A stretch of DNA of 38,267 nucleotides from Mycobacterium sp. (GCF_025965855.1 NZ_JAOPWB010000320.1:1-38267), one strand, 5' to 3'. Shown: positions 19,392 to 28,680, counted from the first letter of the stretch. Notes: generated by a model not told the origin, from the sequence alone. A program made the numbers and translations.

Positions 19392-19793
19392 ATGCCACTC
19401 TCCGATCATGAACAGCGGATGCTCGATCAGATCGAGAGCGCCCTCTACGCCGAAGATCCCAAATTCGCGTCGAGCGTCCGTGGCGGAGGGTTGCGTGCAC
19501 CGACCGCGCGGCGGCGCCTGCAAGGCGCGGCGTTGCTCGTCATCGGCTTGGCGATGCTGGTTTCCGGAGTGGCGTTCAAAGCCACGATGATCGGAAATTT
19601 CCCGATCCTCAGCGTCTTTGGTTTCATCGTGATGTTCGCCGCTGTGGTCTATGCGATCACCGGCCCGCGGTTGTCGGGCAGGCAGGACCGTTCCGGGTCG
19701 CCGCCCGGATCGTCGCGTCAGCGTCGGAACAAGGGCGGCGGCTCGTTCACCAGTCGTATGGAGGATCGGTTCCGCCGGCGCTTCGACCAGTAG
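19392..19793 (+). CDS. DUF3040 small membrane protein, Rv2169c type
   Basis: 133-residue protein of the actinobacterial DUF3040 family. The N-terminal MPLSDHEQRMLDQIESALYAED helix is the family signature. Two hydrophobic segments follow (GAALLVIGLAMLVSGVAF and FPILSVFGFIVMFAAVVYAI), then a basic Gly/Ser-rich tail ending FRRRFDQ. AAGGAGGG lies a few nucleotides before ATG 19392, which decides the start; an earlier in-frame start at 19347 has no such site. Followed directly by an intrinsic terminator, so it is a single-gene unit and separate from mraZ. Function unknown; adjacency to the division cluster is conserved in M. tuberculosis apart from the IS6110 inserted there. Confidence 0.9.
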   Translation: MPLSDHEQRMLDQIESALYAEDPKFASSVRGGGLRAPTARRRLQGAALLVIGLAMLVSGVAFKATMIGNFPILSVFGFIVMFAAVVYAITGPRLSGRQDRSGSPPGSSRQRRNKGGGSFTSRMEDRFRRRFDQ

Positions 19794-19824
19794 CGGGACC
19801 GTCAGGCACACAGGGGCGTCATAA

Positions 19825-19853
19825 GGGGTGGCCGCGACGGCTGCCCCGTTTTT
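19825..19853 (+). terminator. Intrinsic terminator of the DUF3040 gene
   Basis: Ten-base-pair GC-rich stem (19825-19834 with 19838-19847, two wobble pairs), a CGA loop, then GTTTTTC. This is the clearest rho-independent terminator in the window. It lies 32 nt after the stop codon. Confidence 0.75.
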
Positions 19854-20144
19854 CATGCTCGAGTGAGCGGATGCGCCTCGTGCCTGCGCCGTGCGCGCAG
19901 GTTCGGCCTGATGGGTGGCCCTTGCGCTTTCCGACTCCGAATTGAGCCCAAACCGAGTCCCGCGCGCGCGATTCGTGCCCCACCGGGCCCCACCCACGAG
20001 CCCCACTGCGCCCCACTTGGCCGTTTCACGCCCCTGAGGTGCGCTTTTCTCACGTCGCGGTCGGGTGGCGCCCGGAGGTGGCGGGCCATCAAACGACACC
20101 GGGACCGTGCTTGGTGGCGGACACCCGGGAAAACTCGGCGACGA
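19854..20144. other. Intergenic spacer upstream of the mraZ promoter
   Basis: About 290 nt between the terminator and the mraZ operator. Short open frames on both strands have no ribosome binding site and no recognisable protein sequence. I see no RNA gene, insertion sequence or clear repeat here. Confidence 0.5.
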
Positions 20145-20155
20145 CACCCCAATAA

Positions 20156-20190
20156 TGGGGTGAAGTGGGGGATCGTGGGGTATGGTGGCC
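20156..20190 (+). promoter_or_regulatory. Predicted MraZ operator: TGGGG boxes at 10-bp spacing
   Basis: TGGGG occurs at 20156-20160, 20166-20170 and 20176-20180, with a weaker TGGCC at 20186-20190, each one helical turn apart. E. coli MraZ binds TGGGN direct repeats separated by 5 nt upstream of its own gene, which is exactly this layout. The boxes run into the -10 at 20181, so bound MraZ would block the promoter. The first box is also the right arm of a 7-bp inverted repeat (20145-20151 with 20156-20162). Confidence 0.75.
20181..20186 (+). promoter_or_regulatory. Predicted -10 box of the dcw promoter PmraZ
   Basis: TATGGT (TANNNT). A start near 20193 gives a leader of about 46 nt with GGGAGG ahead of GTG 20239. 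It overlaps the fourth, weakest MraZ box. Confidence 0.55.
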
Positions 20191-20238
20191 GAAGCGTTTG
20201 GGTGAGGCGAGAGCTGGGTCTCCACGGGAGGTGAGCTG

Positions 20239-20670
20239 GTGTTTCTCGGCACCTACACGCCCAAACTCGATGACAAAGGGCGGCTGACGTTGCCCGCCAA
20301 ATTTCGCGACGCTCTGGCAGGGGGGTTGATGGTCACCAAGAGCCAAGACCACAGCCTCGCCGTCTACCCGCGGGCGGAATTCGAGCAGCTGGCGCGCCGG
20401 GCCAGCAAGACGTCGCGCAGCAACCCCGAAGCCCGAGCTTTCCTGCGCAATCTCGCCGCCGGCACCGACGAGCAGCATCCCGACGCGCAGGGCCGCATCA
20501 CGTTGTCGGCCGACCACCGCCGTTACGCGAACCTGTCCAAGGACTGCGTGGTGATCGGGGCGGTCGACTACCTCGAGATCTGGGATGCGCAGGCCTGGCA
20601 CGACTATCAGCAGACCCACGAAGAGAACTTCTCCGCGGCCAGCGATGAAGCACTCGGCGACATTATCTGA
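20239..20670 (+). CDS. mraZ: Transcriptional regulator MraZ
   Basis: First gene of the division and cell-wall cluster. 143 residues, the same length as the M. tuberculosis protein. Two SpoVT/AbrB-like DNA-binding repeats are visible, each with the family D-x-x-G-R motif: [13 protein letters not shown] (about 11-23) and [13 protein letters not shown] (about 83-95). In other bacteria MraZ forms a ring-shaped oligomer that binds direct repeats in its own promoter and represses the cluster. GTG 20239 is preceded by GGGAGG at good spacing. The predicted operator immediately upstream supports autoregulation here. Confidence 0.96.
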   Translation: MFLGTYTPKLDDKGRLTLPAKFRDALAGGLMVTKSQDHSLAVYPRAEFEQLARRASKTSRSNPEARAFLRNLAAGTDEQHPDAQGRITLSADHRRYANLSKDCVVIGAVDYLEIWDAQAWHDYQQTHEENFSAASDEALGDII

Positions 20671-20700
20671 GGCGCATGCCCGTGCATCGTGGCCTCTGCC

Positions 20701-20738
20701 CGAACCGACCCTGGCGTACTTCCCCAACGCCAGGTTCG
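20701..20738 (+). other. Stable hairpin between mraZ and rsmH
   Basis: Perfect 8-bp arms at 20710-20717 and 20727-20734 enclose a 9-nt loop; outer CGAA (20701-20704) can pair with TTCG (20735-20738) across a 5-nt bulge. No T-run follows, so it is not a standard terminator. It could be an attenuation, RNA-processing or stability element. Confidence 0.45.
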
Positions 20739-20797
20739 TACCTTCGGACAGGGACCCGGGTGCAAGGGCGGCCCGCGCCGTCCGGGGAGGCGTTGCG

Positions 20798-21820
20798 GTG
20801 GCTGAGAATTCACCTGATTTCGGGCATGTGCCCGTCCTGCTGCACCGCTGCGTCGAGCTGCTCACCCCCGCCCTGACGCGCCGCCACGCCGACGGGACCG
20901 GAGCGGTCCTCGTCGACGCCACGCTCGGCGCGGGTGGTCACGCGGAGCGGTTCCTCACCGAGCTGCCCGGCCTGCGGTTGATCGGACTCGACCGCGATCC
21001 CGGCGCTCTGGACATCGCGCGGGATCGACTGGCCCGGTTCGCCGACCGGGTCACCATGGTGCGCACGCGGTACGACGGCCTCGGCGAGGCGCTGGCCGAA
21101 TGCGGCTATGCCGCAGCCGAATCGGTCGACGGAATGCTCTTCGACCTCGGCGTGTCCTCCATGCAGCTGGACCGCGCCGAACGGGGTTTCGCCTATGCCC
21201 AGGACGCGCCGCTGGACATGCGGATGGACCCGGCGTCGCCGCTGACCGCTGCCGACATCCTCAACACCTACGACCAGGCCGCGCTGGCGGACATCCTGCA
21301 CCGCTACGGCGAGGAGCGGTTCGCCCGCCGCATCGCCGCGCAGATCGTTCGCCGGCGCGCCCGCGCCCCGTTCACCTCGACCGCGGAGTTGGTAGAGCTG
21401 CTGTACCAAGCGATTCCGGCGCCCGCGCGGCGCACCGGCGGGCATCCGGCCAAGCGCACCTTCCAGGCTCTGCGGATCGCCGTCAACGACGAGCTGACCT
21501 CGCTGCGCAACGCCCTTCCCGCCGCCCTGGATGCGTTGACGGGCGGCGGGCGCATCGTGGTGATGGCCTACCAATCGCTGGAGGACCGGATCGTCAAGCG
21601 CGCGTTCGCCGACGCGGTCGCGTCGCGGACGCCGGTGGATCTTCCTTTCGAGCTTCCCGGCCACGAGCCGCGATTCGGGGCGTTGACGCGCGGCGCGGAA
21701 CGCGCGGACGTGGCCGAGGTCGAACGCAATCCCCGCAGCGCCGCAGTGCGATTACGGGCGCTGCAACGGCTGGGGCCGACCGTGGAATCACCGCAGGCTA
21801 GCGGGAAAGGCGACTCATGA
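20798..21820 (+). CDS. rsmH: 16S rRNA (cytosine-1402-N4)-methyltransferase RsmH (MraW)
   Basis: Methylates the N4 position of C1402 in the ribosomal P site using S-adenosylmethionine. [14 protein letters not shown] is the SAM-binding motif I loop, [10 protein letters not shown] the acidic motif, followed by [16 protein letters not shown] and [15 protein letters not shown], all typical. I start it at GTG 20798 (340 residues) because GGGGAGG lies exactly 7 nt upstream and the length then fits the family. A longer frame from ATG 20645 (391 residues) overlaps mraZ by 26 nt and is closer to the annotated M. tuberculosis length; its extra residues are low-complexity apart from the stretch coded by the hairpin. 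Ends in an ATGA overlap with the next gene. Confidence 0.92.
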   Translation: MAENSPDFGHVPVLLHRCVELLTPALTRRHADGTGAVLVDATLGAGGHAERFLTELPGLRLIGLDRDPGALDIARDRLARFADRVTMVRTRYDGLGEALAECGYAAAESVDGMLFDLGVSSMQLDRAERGFAYAQDAPLDMRMDPASPLTAADILNTYDQAALADILHRYGEERFARRIAAQIVRRRARAPFTSTAELVELLYQAIPAPARRTGGHPAKRTFQALRIAVNDELTSLRNALPAALDALTGGGRIVVMAYQSLEDRIVKRAFADAVASRTPVDLPFELPGHEPRFGALTRGAERADVAEVERNPRSAAVRLRALQRLGPTVESPQASGKGDS

Positions 21821-23046
21821 AGGTAAAGCGCGAGACGCCCAAGCGCCGCGGCGGCGGTGACCGTCGGGGCGGACGCGACGGCTCGGCCCGCAAGGGCAGG
21901 CGCGCCGCGGCCGACTCGGCGTCGTCGCGCCGCACGCGGCCCGGGACCACCCCGGGCGACACCCGTGAGAGCCGGTCGCACAACTCCGGGCCGCAAACCA
22001 GCCCGATCGCCCGGCCGGTCGAGCGGTCGGGCCGGCCCAAAAATGCGAGCCAGGCCAAGGCGCGGGCCAAGGCGCGGAAAGCCAAGGCGCCCAAGGTCGT
22101 CCGGCCCCGTCTGACCGAGCGGCTGGCCACCCGGCTGGCGTCGATTGACCTGCGGCCGCGGACCCTGGCGAGCAAGGTCCCCTTCGTCGTGCTGATCATC
22201 GGTGCTCTCGGTCTGGGGCTGGGCCTGACGCTGTGGTTGTCCACCGCCTCCGCCGAGCGTTCCTATCAGTTGAGCCACGCCCGCGAGAAGAACCGCATGT
22301 TGCAGCAGCAGAAGGAGTCGCTGGAACGCGATGTGCGCGAGGCGGAGTCCGCGCCGGCGCTGGCCGAAGCGGCCCGCAAGCAGGGCATGATCCCGACGCG
22401 CGACACCGCACACCTGGTCCAGGATCCGATCGGTAACTGGGTGGTCGTCGGCAGCCCGAAGCCGGCCGACGGCGTGCCGCCGCCGCCGCTGAACGCCAAG
22501 CTTCCCGACGCGGCTCCGCCGGCGCCCCCGAGACCACCGGCGCCTCCGCCGGAGGTCCCTGTTCGGGTCGAACCCGGCGCCGGTGGCCCACCCGCTGCGG
22601 CCAGGCCCGGACCGGAGGCGTTGTTGCGCGCCCCGGATGGCTCGTCGACCGTGGGCGGCCAGCACCTGCCCGCGCAGGTCCCTTCGCAGGCCCTGGCCCC
22701 GCTGCCGGGGATGCCCGGCGGCCCGGCCACCGGGCACTTCCAGGGCGTGCCGCCCACGCCGGGACTGCCGACTCCGGCGGGATCTGCGCAGGCCCCCGTG
22801 CCCGCCGAAGTCCCAATTCCCATGGGCGGGCGGCCGATCCCGGCTCCCGCCACGGTGTCCGCTCCCGCGCCGCTGCCTGCGGAGGTGCCGGTCCCGGTGC
22901 GGCCGGGGACGGCGGCCCAAGCCCCGCAAGCTCCCCAAGCCGGGGTCCCCGTCCTCCCCGGGGCCACGCCGCCGCAGCCGGCCGTGCCGGCTAACGGCGA
23001 ACAGTTCGGGCCCCTCACCGCTGCGACGCCGGATGCCCCCCGATGA
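21817..23046 (+). CDS. ftsL: FtsL-like divisome protein with long proline-rich tail, Rv2164c type
   Basis: 409-residue bitopic membrane protein in the classical ftsL position between rsmH and pbpB. A strongly basic cytoplasmic domain (1-118) is followed by one transmembrane helix (about 121-143), then a coiled-coil segment (147-176) of the FtsL/DivIC type with leucines at heptad positions. From about 219 to the end the outside part is almost entirely Pro, Ala, Gly and Val, with a repeated PAEVP motif. FtsL joins FtsB and FtsQ and activates the FtsW-FtsI synthase. Classical FtsL is about 100 residues, so the basic head and Pro-rich tail are mycobacterial additions. ATGA overlaps at both ends indicate coupled translation. 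Confidence 0.85.
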   Translation: MKVKRETPKRRGGGDRRGGRDGSARKGRRAAADSASSRRTRPGTTPGDTRESRSHNSGPQTSPIARPVERSGRPKNASQAKARAKARKAKAPKVVRPRLTERLATRLASIDLRPRTLASKVPFVVLIIGALGLGLGLTLWLSTASAERSYQLSHAREKNRMLQQQKESLERDVREAESAPALAEAARKQGMIPTRDTAHLVQDPIGNWVVVGSPKPADGVPPPPLNAKLPDAAPPAPPRPPAPPPEVPVRVEPGAGGPPAAARPGPEALLRAPDGSSTVGGQHLPAQVPSQALAPLPGMPGGPATGHFQGVPPTPGLPTPAGSAQAPVPAEVPIPMGGRPIPAPATVSAPAPLPAEVPVPVRPGTAAQAPQAPQAGVPVLPGATPPQPAVPANGEQFGPLTAATPDAPR

Positions 23047-25046
23047 GCCGCGGCGAAGCCGGGCGGACGCACCGGTCGCAGTCGGTGCGATCGACGCGCG
23101 GTCCCCGTAAACCCCAGGACCCCAAGGGCATCCGGCAACCGAAGAAGCTAAAAAAAGCCAAGCGAACCCGCCCGGCCGAAGCGATGGCGGTCGGTCACTC
23201 GGCACGCGAGCGGCGCACCCGCCAGATCGTGGACGTGGGGTCGCGCGGCGCGTCGTTCGTCCTCCGGCACCGGGCCGGCAACGCGGTGATCCTGGTGCTG
23301 ATGGCGGTGGCGGCGGCGCAGCTGTTCGCCCTGCAGGTCACCAACGCCCCGAAGCTGCGCGCCCAGGCGGCCGGACAACTCAAGGTCACCGACGTCGAAA
23401 AGGCGGTCCGCGGCAGCATCGTGGACCGCAACAACGAACAACTGGCGTTCACCATCGAGTCGCGCGCGCTGACGTTCCAGCCCAAGCGGATCCAGCAGCA
23501 ATTGGAGGAGGCGAAAAAGAGGAACTCCGCCGCCCCCGATCCGCAGGAGCGGTTGCGGGACATCGCCAAGGAGGTCTCCACCCGGCTGAACAACAAGCCG
23601 GACTTTCAGAGCGTGCTGAAGAAGCTGAAAAGCAACGACAATTTCGTCTACCTGGCGCGCGCCGTGGACCCCGCCGTCGCCGGCGCGATCTCGGAGAAGT
23701 TTCCCGAGGTCGGCTCCGAACGCCAGGATCTGCGCCAGTATCCGGGCGGATCGCTGGCGGCCAACATCGTCGGCGGCATCGATTGGGACGGCCACGGGCT
23801 GCTCGGGCTGGAGGATTCCCTGGATTCCGCGCTGTCGGGAACCGACGGCTCGGTCACCTATGACCGCGGATCCGACGGCGTCGTCATCCCCGGCAGCTAC
23901 CGAAACCGGCACCGGGCGGTCAACGGCTCGACCGTGCAGCTGACCCTCGACGACGACATCCAGTTCTACGTCCAGCAACAGGTCCAGCAGGCAAAGGATT
24001 TGTCCGGGGCGCGCAATGTTTCGGCCGTCGTGCTGGATTCCAAGACCGGCGAGGTGCTGGCCATGGCCAACGACAATACCTTCGACCCGTCCCAGGACAT
24101 CGGGCGTCAGGGCGACCGGCAACTGGGCAACCTGGCGGTGTCCTCGCCCTTCGAGCCGGGATCCGTGAACAAGGTGATCACCGCGTCCTCGGTCATCGAA
24201 TACGGCCTGTCCAATCCCGACGAGGTGTTGCACGTCCCCGGCTCGATCCAGATGGGCGGCGTCGGCATTCATGACGCCTGGGATCACGGCGTGATGCCGT
24301 ACACCACCACCGGCGTATTCGGGAAGTCGTCGAACGTCGGCACCCTGATGCTGGCGCAGCGCGTCGGCCCGGAACGCTTCTCTGACATGGTCCGCAAGTT
24401 CGGGCTCGGGCAGCGCACCAACGTCGGGCTGCCCGGTGAGAGCGCCGGGCTGGTGCCGCCCATCGACCAGTGGTCGGGCAGCACCTTCTCGAACCTTCCC
24501 ATCGGCCAAGGGCTTTCGATGACCCTGCTGCAGATGACCGACATGTACCAGACCATCGCCAACGACGGGCTGCGGGTACCGCCGCGGATCATCAAGGCCA
24601 CCATCGCGCCCGACGGGACCCGGACCGAAGAACCGCACCCGGAGGGCGTCCGGGTGGTGTCACCGCAGACCGCGCAGACCGTGCGAGGCATGCTGCGCGC
24701 CGTCGTGCAGCGTGACCCGATGGGCTACCAGCAGGGCACCGGGCCGGCGGCCGCGGTGTCCGGCTATCAGATAGCCGGCAAGACGGGCACCGCCCAGCAG
24801 ATCAACCCCGGCTGCGGCTGCTACTTCGACGACGTCTACTGGATCACCTTCGCCGGCATGGCCACCGTCGACAATCCCCGCTACGTCATCGGCATCATGA
24901 TGGACAACCCGCAGCGCAACGCCGACGGCACGCCCGGGCACTCGGCGGCCCCGCTGTTCCACAACATCGCGGGCTGGCTGATGCAGCGCGAGAACGTGCC
25001 GCTGTCACCGGATCCGGGACCGCCGCTGACGCTGCAGGCCACGTAA
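23043..25046 (+). CDS. pbpB: Septal class B penicillin-binding protein (FtsI/PBP3)
   Basis: 667-residue transpeptidase that cross-links septal peptidoglycan together with FtsW. A basic cytoplasmic tail (1-75) and one transmembrane anchor (about 79-99) are followed by the dimerisation domain (RGSIVDRNNEQLA) and the transpeptidase domain. The catalytic SxxK is S374-V-N-K377, SxN is S429-S-N431 and KTG is 580-582; all are intact. LQ(V/M)TDMYQTIANDG is also typical. ATG 23043 overlaps the FtsL stop (ATGA). The gene is the last before a 527-nt repeat-filled gap, so murE and the rest may depend on a second promoter. Target of beta-lactams. Confidence 0.96.
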   Translation: MSRGEAGRTHRSQSVRSTRGPRKPQDPKGIRQPKKLKKAKRTRPAEAMAVGHSARERRTRQIVDVGSRGASFVLRHRAGNAVILVLMAVAAAQLFALQVTNAPKLRAQAAGQLKVTDVEKAVRGSIVDRNNEQLAFTIESRALTFQPKRIQQQLEEAKKRNSAAPDPQERLRDIAKEVSTRLNNKPDFQSVLKKLKSNDNFVYLARAVDPAVAGAISEKFPEVGSERQDLRQYPGGSLAANIVGGIDWDGHGLLGLEDSLDSALSGTDGSVTYDRGSDGVVIPGSYRNRHRAVNGSTVQLTLDDDIQFYVQQQVQQAKDLSGARNVSAVVLDSKTGEVLAMANDNTFDPSQDIGRQGDRQLGNLAVSSPFEPGSVNKVITASSVIEYGLSNPDEVLHVPGSIQMGGVGIHDAWDHGVMPYTTTGVFGKSSNVGTLMLAQRVGPERFSDMVRKFGLGQRTNVGLPGESAGLVPPIDQWSGSTFSNLPIGQGLSMTLLQMTDMYQTIANDGLRVPPRIIKATIAPDGTRTEEPHPEGVRVVSPQTAQTVRGMLRAVVQRDPMGYQQGTGPAAAVSGYQIAGKTGTAQQINPGCGCYFDDVYWITFAGMATVDNPRYVIGIMMDNPQRNADGTPGHSAAPLFHNIAGWLMQRENVPLSPDPGPPLTLQAT

Positions 25047-25061
25047 GGCCGCGACTGCGGC

Positions 25062-25483
25062 TGGGCGTTGATTGTGCGGTGACGGCGTTGGGCGTGCGCT
25101 CGGGGCGGAAGCCCGTATCACGCCGACAGCGCACTCTGAAAGCCTTCAACACACTCGAGACGACGTGCTCCCGGGCGGGCCTTTCCGTGTGCGCTGGGGG
25201 CCTTGAGAGTGCGTCTAGGACCAAAAATCGCCGAAATCTGCGCCGTCAGCACACACAAAACGCCCTCAGCACACACCCGACGCGACTTGCTCCCTGGGGC
25301 GTCCTTTGAGTGTGCGCCAGCGGCTTTGAGAGTGCATCTAGGGTCGAAAATCGCCGAAATCTGCGCCCTCGGCTCACACTGAACGCCCTCAGCACACACA
25401 GTGCGCCCTCAGCTCACACTGAACGCCCTCAGCTCACACTGAACGCCCTCAGCGCACACTGAAAGCCCTCAAGGCACACTCAA
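25062..25483. repeat. Composite 20-bp repeat array in the pbpB-murE gap
   Basis: The gap holds no supportable gene. Forward 20-bp units, best form CGCCCTCAGCTCACACTGAA, lie at 25121-25160 (two, degenerate), 25241-25280 (two) and 25364-25483 (six; 25404-25423 and 25424-25443 are identical). Two units in the opposite orientation lie at 25062-25101, right after pbpB. The forward blocks are separated by two copies of a longer core (about 25160-25256 and 25281-25378, offset 122-123 bp) sharing the stretch ATCGCCGAAATCTGCGCC. The 5' side of each core resembles reverse-oriented units, so each could fold into a long imperfect hairpin. A 5-bp stem (25048-25061) just after the pbpB stop is a weak terminator candidate. 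Confidence 0.85.
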
Positions 25484-25518
25484 CGGACGAGCCCACCTCG
25501 TTGGCCGGCACTCCTCGG

Positions 25519-25524
25519 TAGGGT
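25519..25524 (+). promoter_or_regulatory. Possible -10 box for murE and downstream genes
   Basis: TAGGGT (TANNNT), with transcription expected near 25531. This would exclude GTG 25523 as the murE start. No -35 at standard spacing; TTGGCC at 25501 is only 12 nt away. Confidence 0.35.
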
Positions 25525-25573
25525 GTCATGGCCGATCATGAGGATCACGCGTGGACGGAGGTGTGAACGACAG

Positions 25574-27118
25574 GTGGTCTCGTCGTCCTCTGGTTTGCGC
25601 CCCAGCGCCGGCTCGGGAGTCCGGGTACCCGAGCTGGCGGCCCAGGTCGGCGCGGTGATGGCCGACGGCGTGGCCGTGCCCGACGTGCCGGTCACGGGCG
25701 TGACGCTGCGCGCTCAGGACGTGCTGCCCGGTGACCTGTTCGCCGCGCTGCCCGGCTCGACGACGCACGGCGCCCGGTATGCCGGCGATGCGATCGAGGG
25801 GGGTGCCGTCGCGGTGCTCACCGACGCCGCCGGGGTCGCCGAGATGGGCGACACCGCCGCGACCGTGCCCACCCTGGTGCACCCCGCGCCGCGCGCCGTG
25901 CTCGGCGGCTTGGCCGCCACGGTGTACGGGAAGCCGTCCGAGAAGATCACGGTCATCGGGATCACCGGGACGTCGGGCAAGACCACCACGACCTATCTGG
26001 TCGAGTCCGGTCTGCGCGCCGGCGGGCGCACGGCCGGACTCATCGGCACCATCGGCATCCGCATCGACGGCGCCGACATCCCCAGCGCGCTGACCACTCC
26101 GGAGGCTCCCGCGCTACAGGCGATGCTCGCGGCGATGGCCGAACGCGGAGTGGACACCGTGGTCATGGAGGTGTCCAGCCACGCGTTGGCCCTGGGCCGG
26201 GTGGACGGCACCGGATTCGCGGTGGGCGCCTTCACCAACCTGTCCCGCGACCACCTCGACTTCCACCCCACCATGGCCGACTACTTCGAGGCCAAGGCGG
26301 CGCTGTTCGACCCCGATTCGCCGCTGCGCGCGCGGGCAGCCATCGTGTGCATCGACGACGACGCCGGGCGCGCGATGGCCGCCCGAGCCGGTGATGCGAT
26401 CACCGTCAGCGCCACCGGCGAACCCGCCGACTGGCGCGCTGTGGACGTGGCGCCGATGGGCGCGGGGGGACAAGAGTTCACCGTCGTGGACCCCGCCGGC
26501 GTGCACCACCGGATCGGCATCCGGCTACCGGGCCACTACAACGTCGCCAATGCCCTTGTCGCGCTGGCGATTCTGGACGCGGTGGGGATATCCCCGGAGC
26601 AGGCCACGCCGGGGATACTGCGAACCCGCGTCCCCGGGCGGCTGGAAGAGATCGACCGCGGCCAGGGTTTCCTCGCGCTGGTCGACTACGCCCACAAGCC
26701 GGGCGCGTTGCGGGCGGTGCTGACCGCCCTGGCGCGTCCGGGGCGCCGGCTGGCGGTGGTATTCGGCGCCGGTGGTGAGCGAGACCCCGGCAAGCGCGCG
26801 CCGATGGGCGGGATCGCCGCCGAGCTGGCCGATTTGGTCGTCGTCACCGACGACAACCCGCGCGGTGAGGATCCCGCGGCCATCCGGCGCGAGATCCTGG
26901 CCGGGGCCGCCGCGGGCGGTGGTCGGGTCCAGCTCGTCGAGATCGCCGACCGCCGGGCCGCGATCGAACACGCGGTGGCCTGGGCCGGCCCCGGGGACGT
27001 GGTGCTGGTCGCGGGCAAAGGCCACGAGACCGGGCAGCGGGGGGCGGGGGAGATCCGCCCGTTCGACGACCGGGTGGAGCTGGCTCGCGCATTGAAGGCG
27101 CTAAGGACTCCGCGGTGA
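25574..27118 (+). CDS. murE: UDP-MurNAc-L-Ala-D-Glu--meso-diaminopimelate ligase
   Basis: Adds meso-DAP to UDP-MurNAc-dipeptide in the cytoplasm. With the start at GTG 25574 (514 residues) the ATP loop GTSGKTTTT is at 132-140, the lysine expected to be carbamylated is K241 in YFEAKAAL, and DNPR, the meso-DAP recognition motif, is at 427-430, so DAP rather than Lys is the substrate. GGAGG lies 12 nt before GTG 25574. GTG 25523 would add 17 residues and resembles the M. tuberculosis N-terminus in length, but it overlaps a predicted -10 box. The stop overlaps the murF GTG. First gene after the repeat array, so it may head its own transcript. Confidence 0.94.
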   Translation: MVSSSSGLRPSAGSGVRVPELAAQVGAVMADGVAVPDVPVTGVTLRAQDVLPGDLFAALPGSTTHGARYAGDAIEGGAVAVLTDAAGVAEMGDTAATVPTLVHPAPRAVLGGLAATVYGKPSEKITVIGITGTSGKTTTTYLVESGLRAGGRTAGLIGTIGIRIDGADIPSALTTPEAPALQAMLAAMAERGVDTVVMEVSSHALALGRVDGTGFAVGAFTNLSRDHLDFHPTMADYFEAKAALFDPDSPLRARAAIVCIDDDAGRAMAARAGDAITVSATGEPADWRAVDVAPMGAGGQEFTVVDPAGVHHRIGIRLPGHYNVANALVALAILDAVGISPEQATPGILRTRVPGRLEEIDRGQGFLALVDYAHKPGALRAVLTALARPGRRLAVVFGAGGERDPGKRAPMGGIAAELADLVVVTDDNPRGEDPAAIRREILAGAAAGGGRVQLVEIADRRAAIEHAVAWAGPGDVVLVAGKGHETGQRGAGEIRPFDDRVELARALKALRTPR

Positions 27119-28680
27119 TCGACCTGACCGTCGCCCAAATCGCCGAAATCGTCGGCGGCACACTGGCCGACATCACTCCCGAGGCCGCCGCGGAACTGCG
27201 CGTCACAGGCACCGTCGAGTTCGACTCGCGGGCCGTCGGCCCGGGCGGGCTGTTCCTGGCCCTGCCGGGAGCCCGCTCCGACGGCCACGACCACGCGGGC
27301 TCGGCGATAGCGGCCGGCGCGGTCGCCGTGCTCGCGGCGCGGCCGGTCGGGGTCCCCGCCGTAGTGGTCGAGCCCCGAGCGCGCCCGGCCGGGAGCGGGC
27401 TGGCCGGGGTGCTCGAGCACGACGCCGACGGCTCCGGCGCGGCGGTCCTGGCCGCGCTGGCCACGCTGGCCAAGGCGGTGGCGGCCGAACTGGTGGCGGG
27501 CGGGCTGAGGATCATCGGGATCACCGGCTCGTCGGGAAAGACCTCGACCAAGGATCTGGTGGCCGCCGTGCTCGCGCCCCTCGGTGAGGTGGTGGCCCCG
27601 CCCGGTTCCTTCAACAACGAGCTGGGCCACCCGTGGACGGTGCTGCGCGCGACGCGGCGCACCGACTACCTAATTCTCGAGATGTCGGCACGCCATCCCG
27701 GCAACATCGCCGCACTGGCCGAGATCGCACCGCCGGCGATCGGTGTGGTCCTCAACGTCGGCACCGCCCACCTGGGCGAATTCGGCTCCCGGGAAGCCAT
27801 CGCACGAACCAAAGCCGAACTGCCACAAGCTGTTCCGTCATCCGGCATCGTCATCCTCAACGTCGACGACCCGGCCGTGGCGGCGATGGCCGGGGTCGCC
27901 ACGGCCCGGGTGGTCCGGGTCAGCCGTACCGACTCTGGGGGCGGAGAAAACCCAGACGTGTGGGCCGATGGAGTGTCGCTGGACGAACTGGCCCGGCCGC
28001 GCTTTACCCTGCACGCGATGGACGTGCGCGGTCCCGTTCAAGCCGACGTGCGGCTCAGCGTTTTCGGCGACCATCAGGTCACCAACGCGCTGTGCGCCGG
28101 CGCGGTCGCGCTGCAATGCGGCGCCGGCGTCGACCAGGTGGCGGCCGCGCTGGCCGGGGCGGGGCCGGTGTCGCGCCATCGCATGCAGGTGACCACCCGC
28201 GCCGACGGCGTCACGGTGATCGATGACGCGTACAACGCCAACCCCGACTCGATGCGGGCCGGGCTGCAGGCGTTGGCCTGGATCGCCCACGGCGGGGCCC
28301 AGCGCGGCTCGAGCCCCCGGCGCAGCTGGGCGGTGCTGGGCGAGATGGCCGAGCTCGGCGAGGACGCGATAACCGAGCACGATCGCATCGGCCGGCTCGC
28401 GGTGCGCTTAGATGTGTCTCGACTCGTTGTCGTGGGAACCGGGAGGTCGATGAGCGCCATGCACCACGGGGCCGTCATGGAGGGCTCATGGGGCGCTTCC
28501 GGAGATAGAGGGGCCGTCAGCGTGCCCGACGGCGACGCCGCCCTGGCCTTGTTGCGCGCGGAGCTGCGGCCCGGCGACGTGATCCTGGTCAAGGCGTCCA
28601 ACGCCGCCGGCCTCGGGGCGCTTGCCGAGAAAATGGCCGCGGAGGGCCCAGCCGACTCCGACAGTGGGGCGCGCCCGTGA
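27115..28680 (+). CDS. murF: UDP-MurNAc-tripeptide--D-Ala-D-Ala ligase
   Basis: Adds D-Ala-D-Ala to complete UDP-MurNAc-pentapeptide. 521 residues, slightly longer than the M. tuberculosis enzyme as I recall it. The ATP-binding [13 protein letters not shown] lies at 135-147, [16 protein letters not shown] is the N-terminal uridine-binding segment, [11 protein letters not shown] follows the P-loop and [12 protein letters not shown] marks the C-terminal domain. GTG 27115 overlaps the murE stop (GTGA) and its own TGA overlaps the mraY GTG, so translation of all three is probably coupled. A short low-conservation stretch ([15 protein letters not shown]) lies in the C-terminal domain. Confidence 0.95.
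   Translation: MIDLTVAQIAEIVGGTLADITPEAAAELRVTGTVEFDSRAVGPGGLFLALPGARSDGHDHAGSAIAAGAVAVLAARPVGVPAVVVEPRARPAGSGLAGVLEHDADGSGAAVLAALATLAKAVAAELVAGGLRIIGITGSSGKTSTKDLVAAVLAPLGEVVAPPGSFNNELGHPWTVLRATRRTDYLILEMSARHPGNIAALAEIAPPAIGVVLNVGTAHLGEFGSREAIARTKAELPQAVPSSGIVILNVDDPAVAAMAGVATARVVRVSRTDSGGGENPDVWADGVSLDELARPRFTLHAMDVRGPVQADVRLSVFGDHQVTNALCAGAVALQCGAGVDQVAAALAGAGPVSRHRMQVTTRADGVTVIDDAYNANPDSMRAGLQALAWIAHGGAQRGSSPRRSWAVLGEMAELGEDAITEHDRIGRLAVRLDVSRLVVVGTGRSMSAMHHGAVMEGSWGASGDRGAVSVPDGDAALALLRAELRPGDVILVKASNAAGLGALAEKMAAEGPADSDSGARP

Noticed and set aside
19863-20234. 123-codon plus-strand open frame before mraZ
   Set aside because: Arg/Pro/Gly-rich, no ribosome binding site, and it runs through the MraZ operator and promoter.
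25079-25399. Short open frames on both strands in the pbpB-murE gap
   Set aside because: They are translations of the tandem repeats, without ribosome binding sites or coding-like third positions.
25364-25483. CRISPR array
   Set aside because: The 20-bp units abut directly with no unique spacers, and no cas genes are near.
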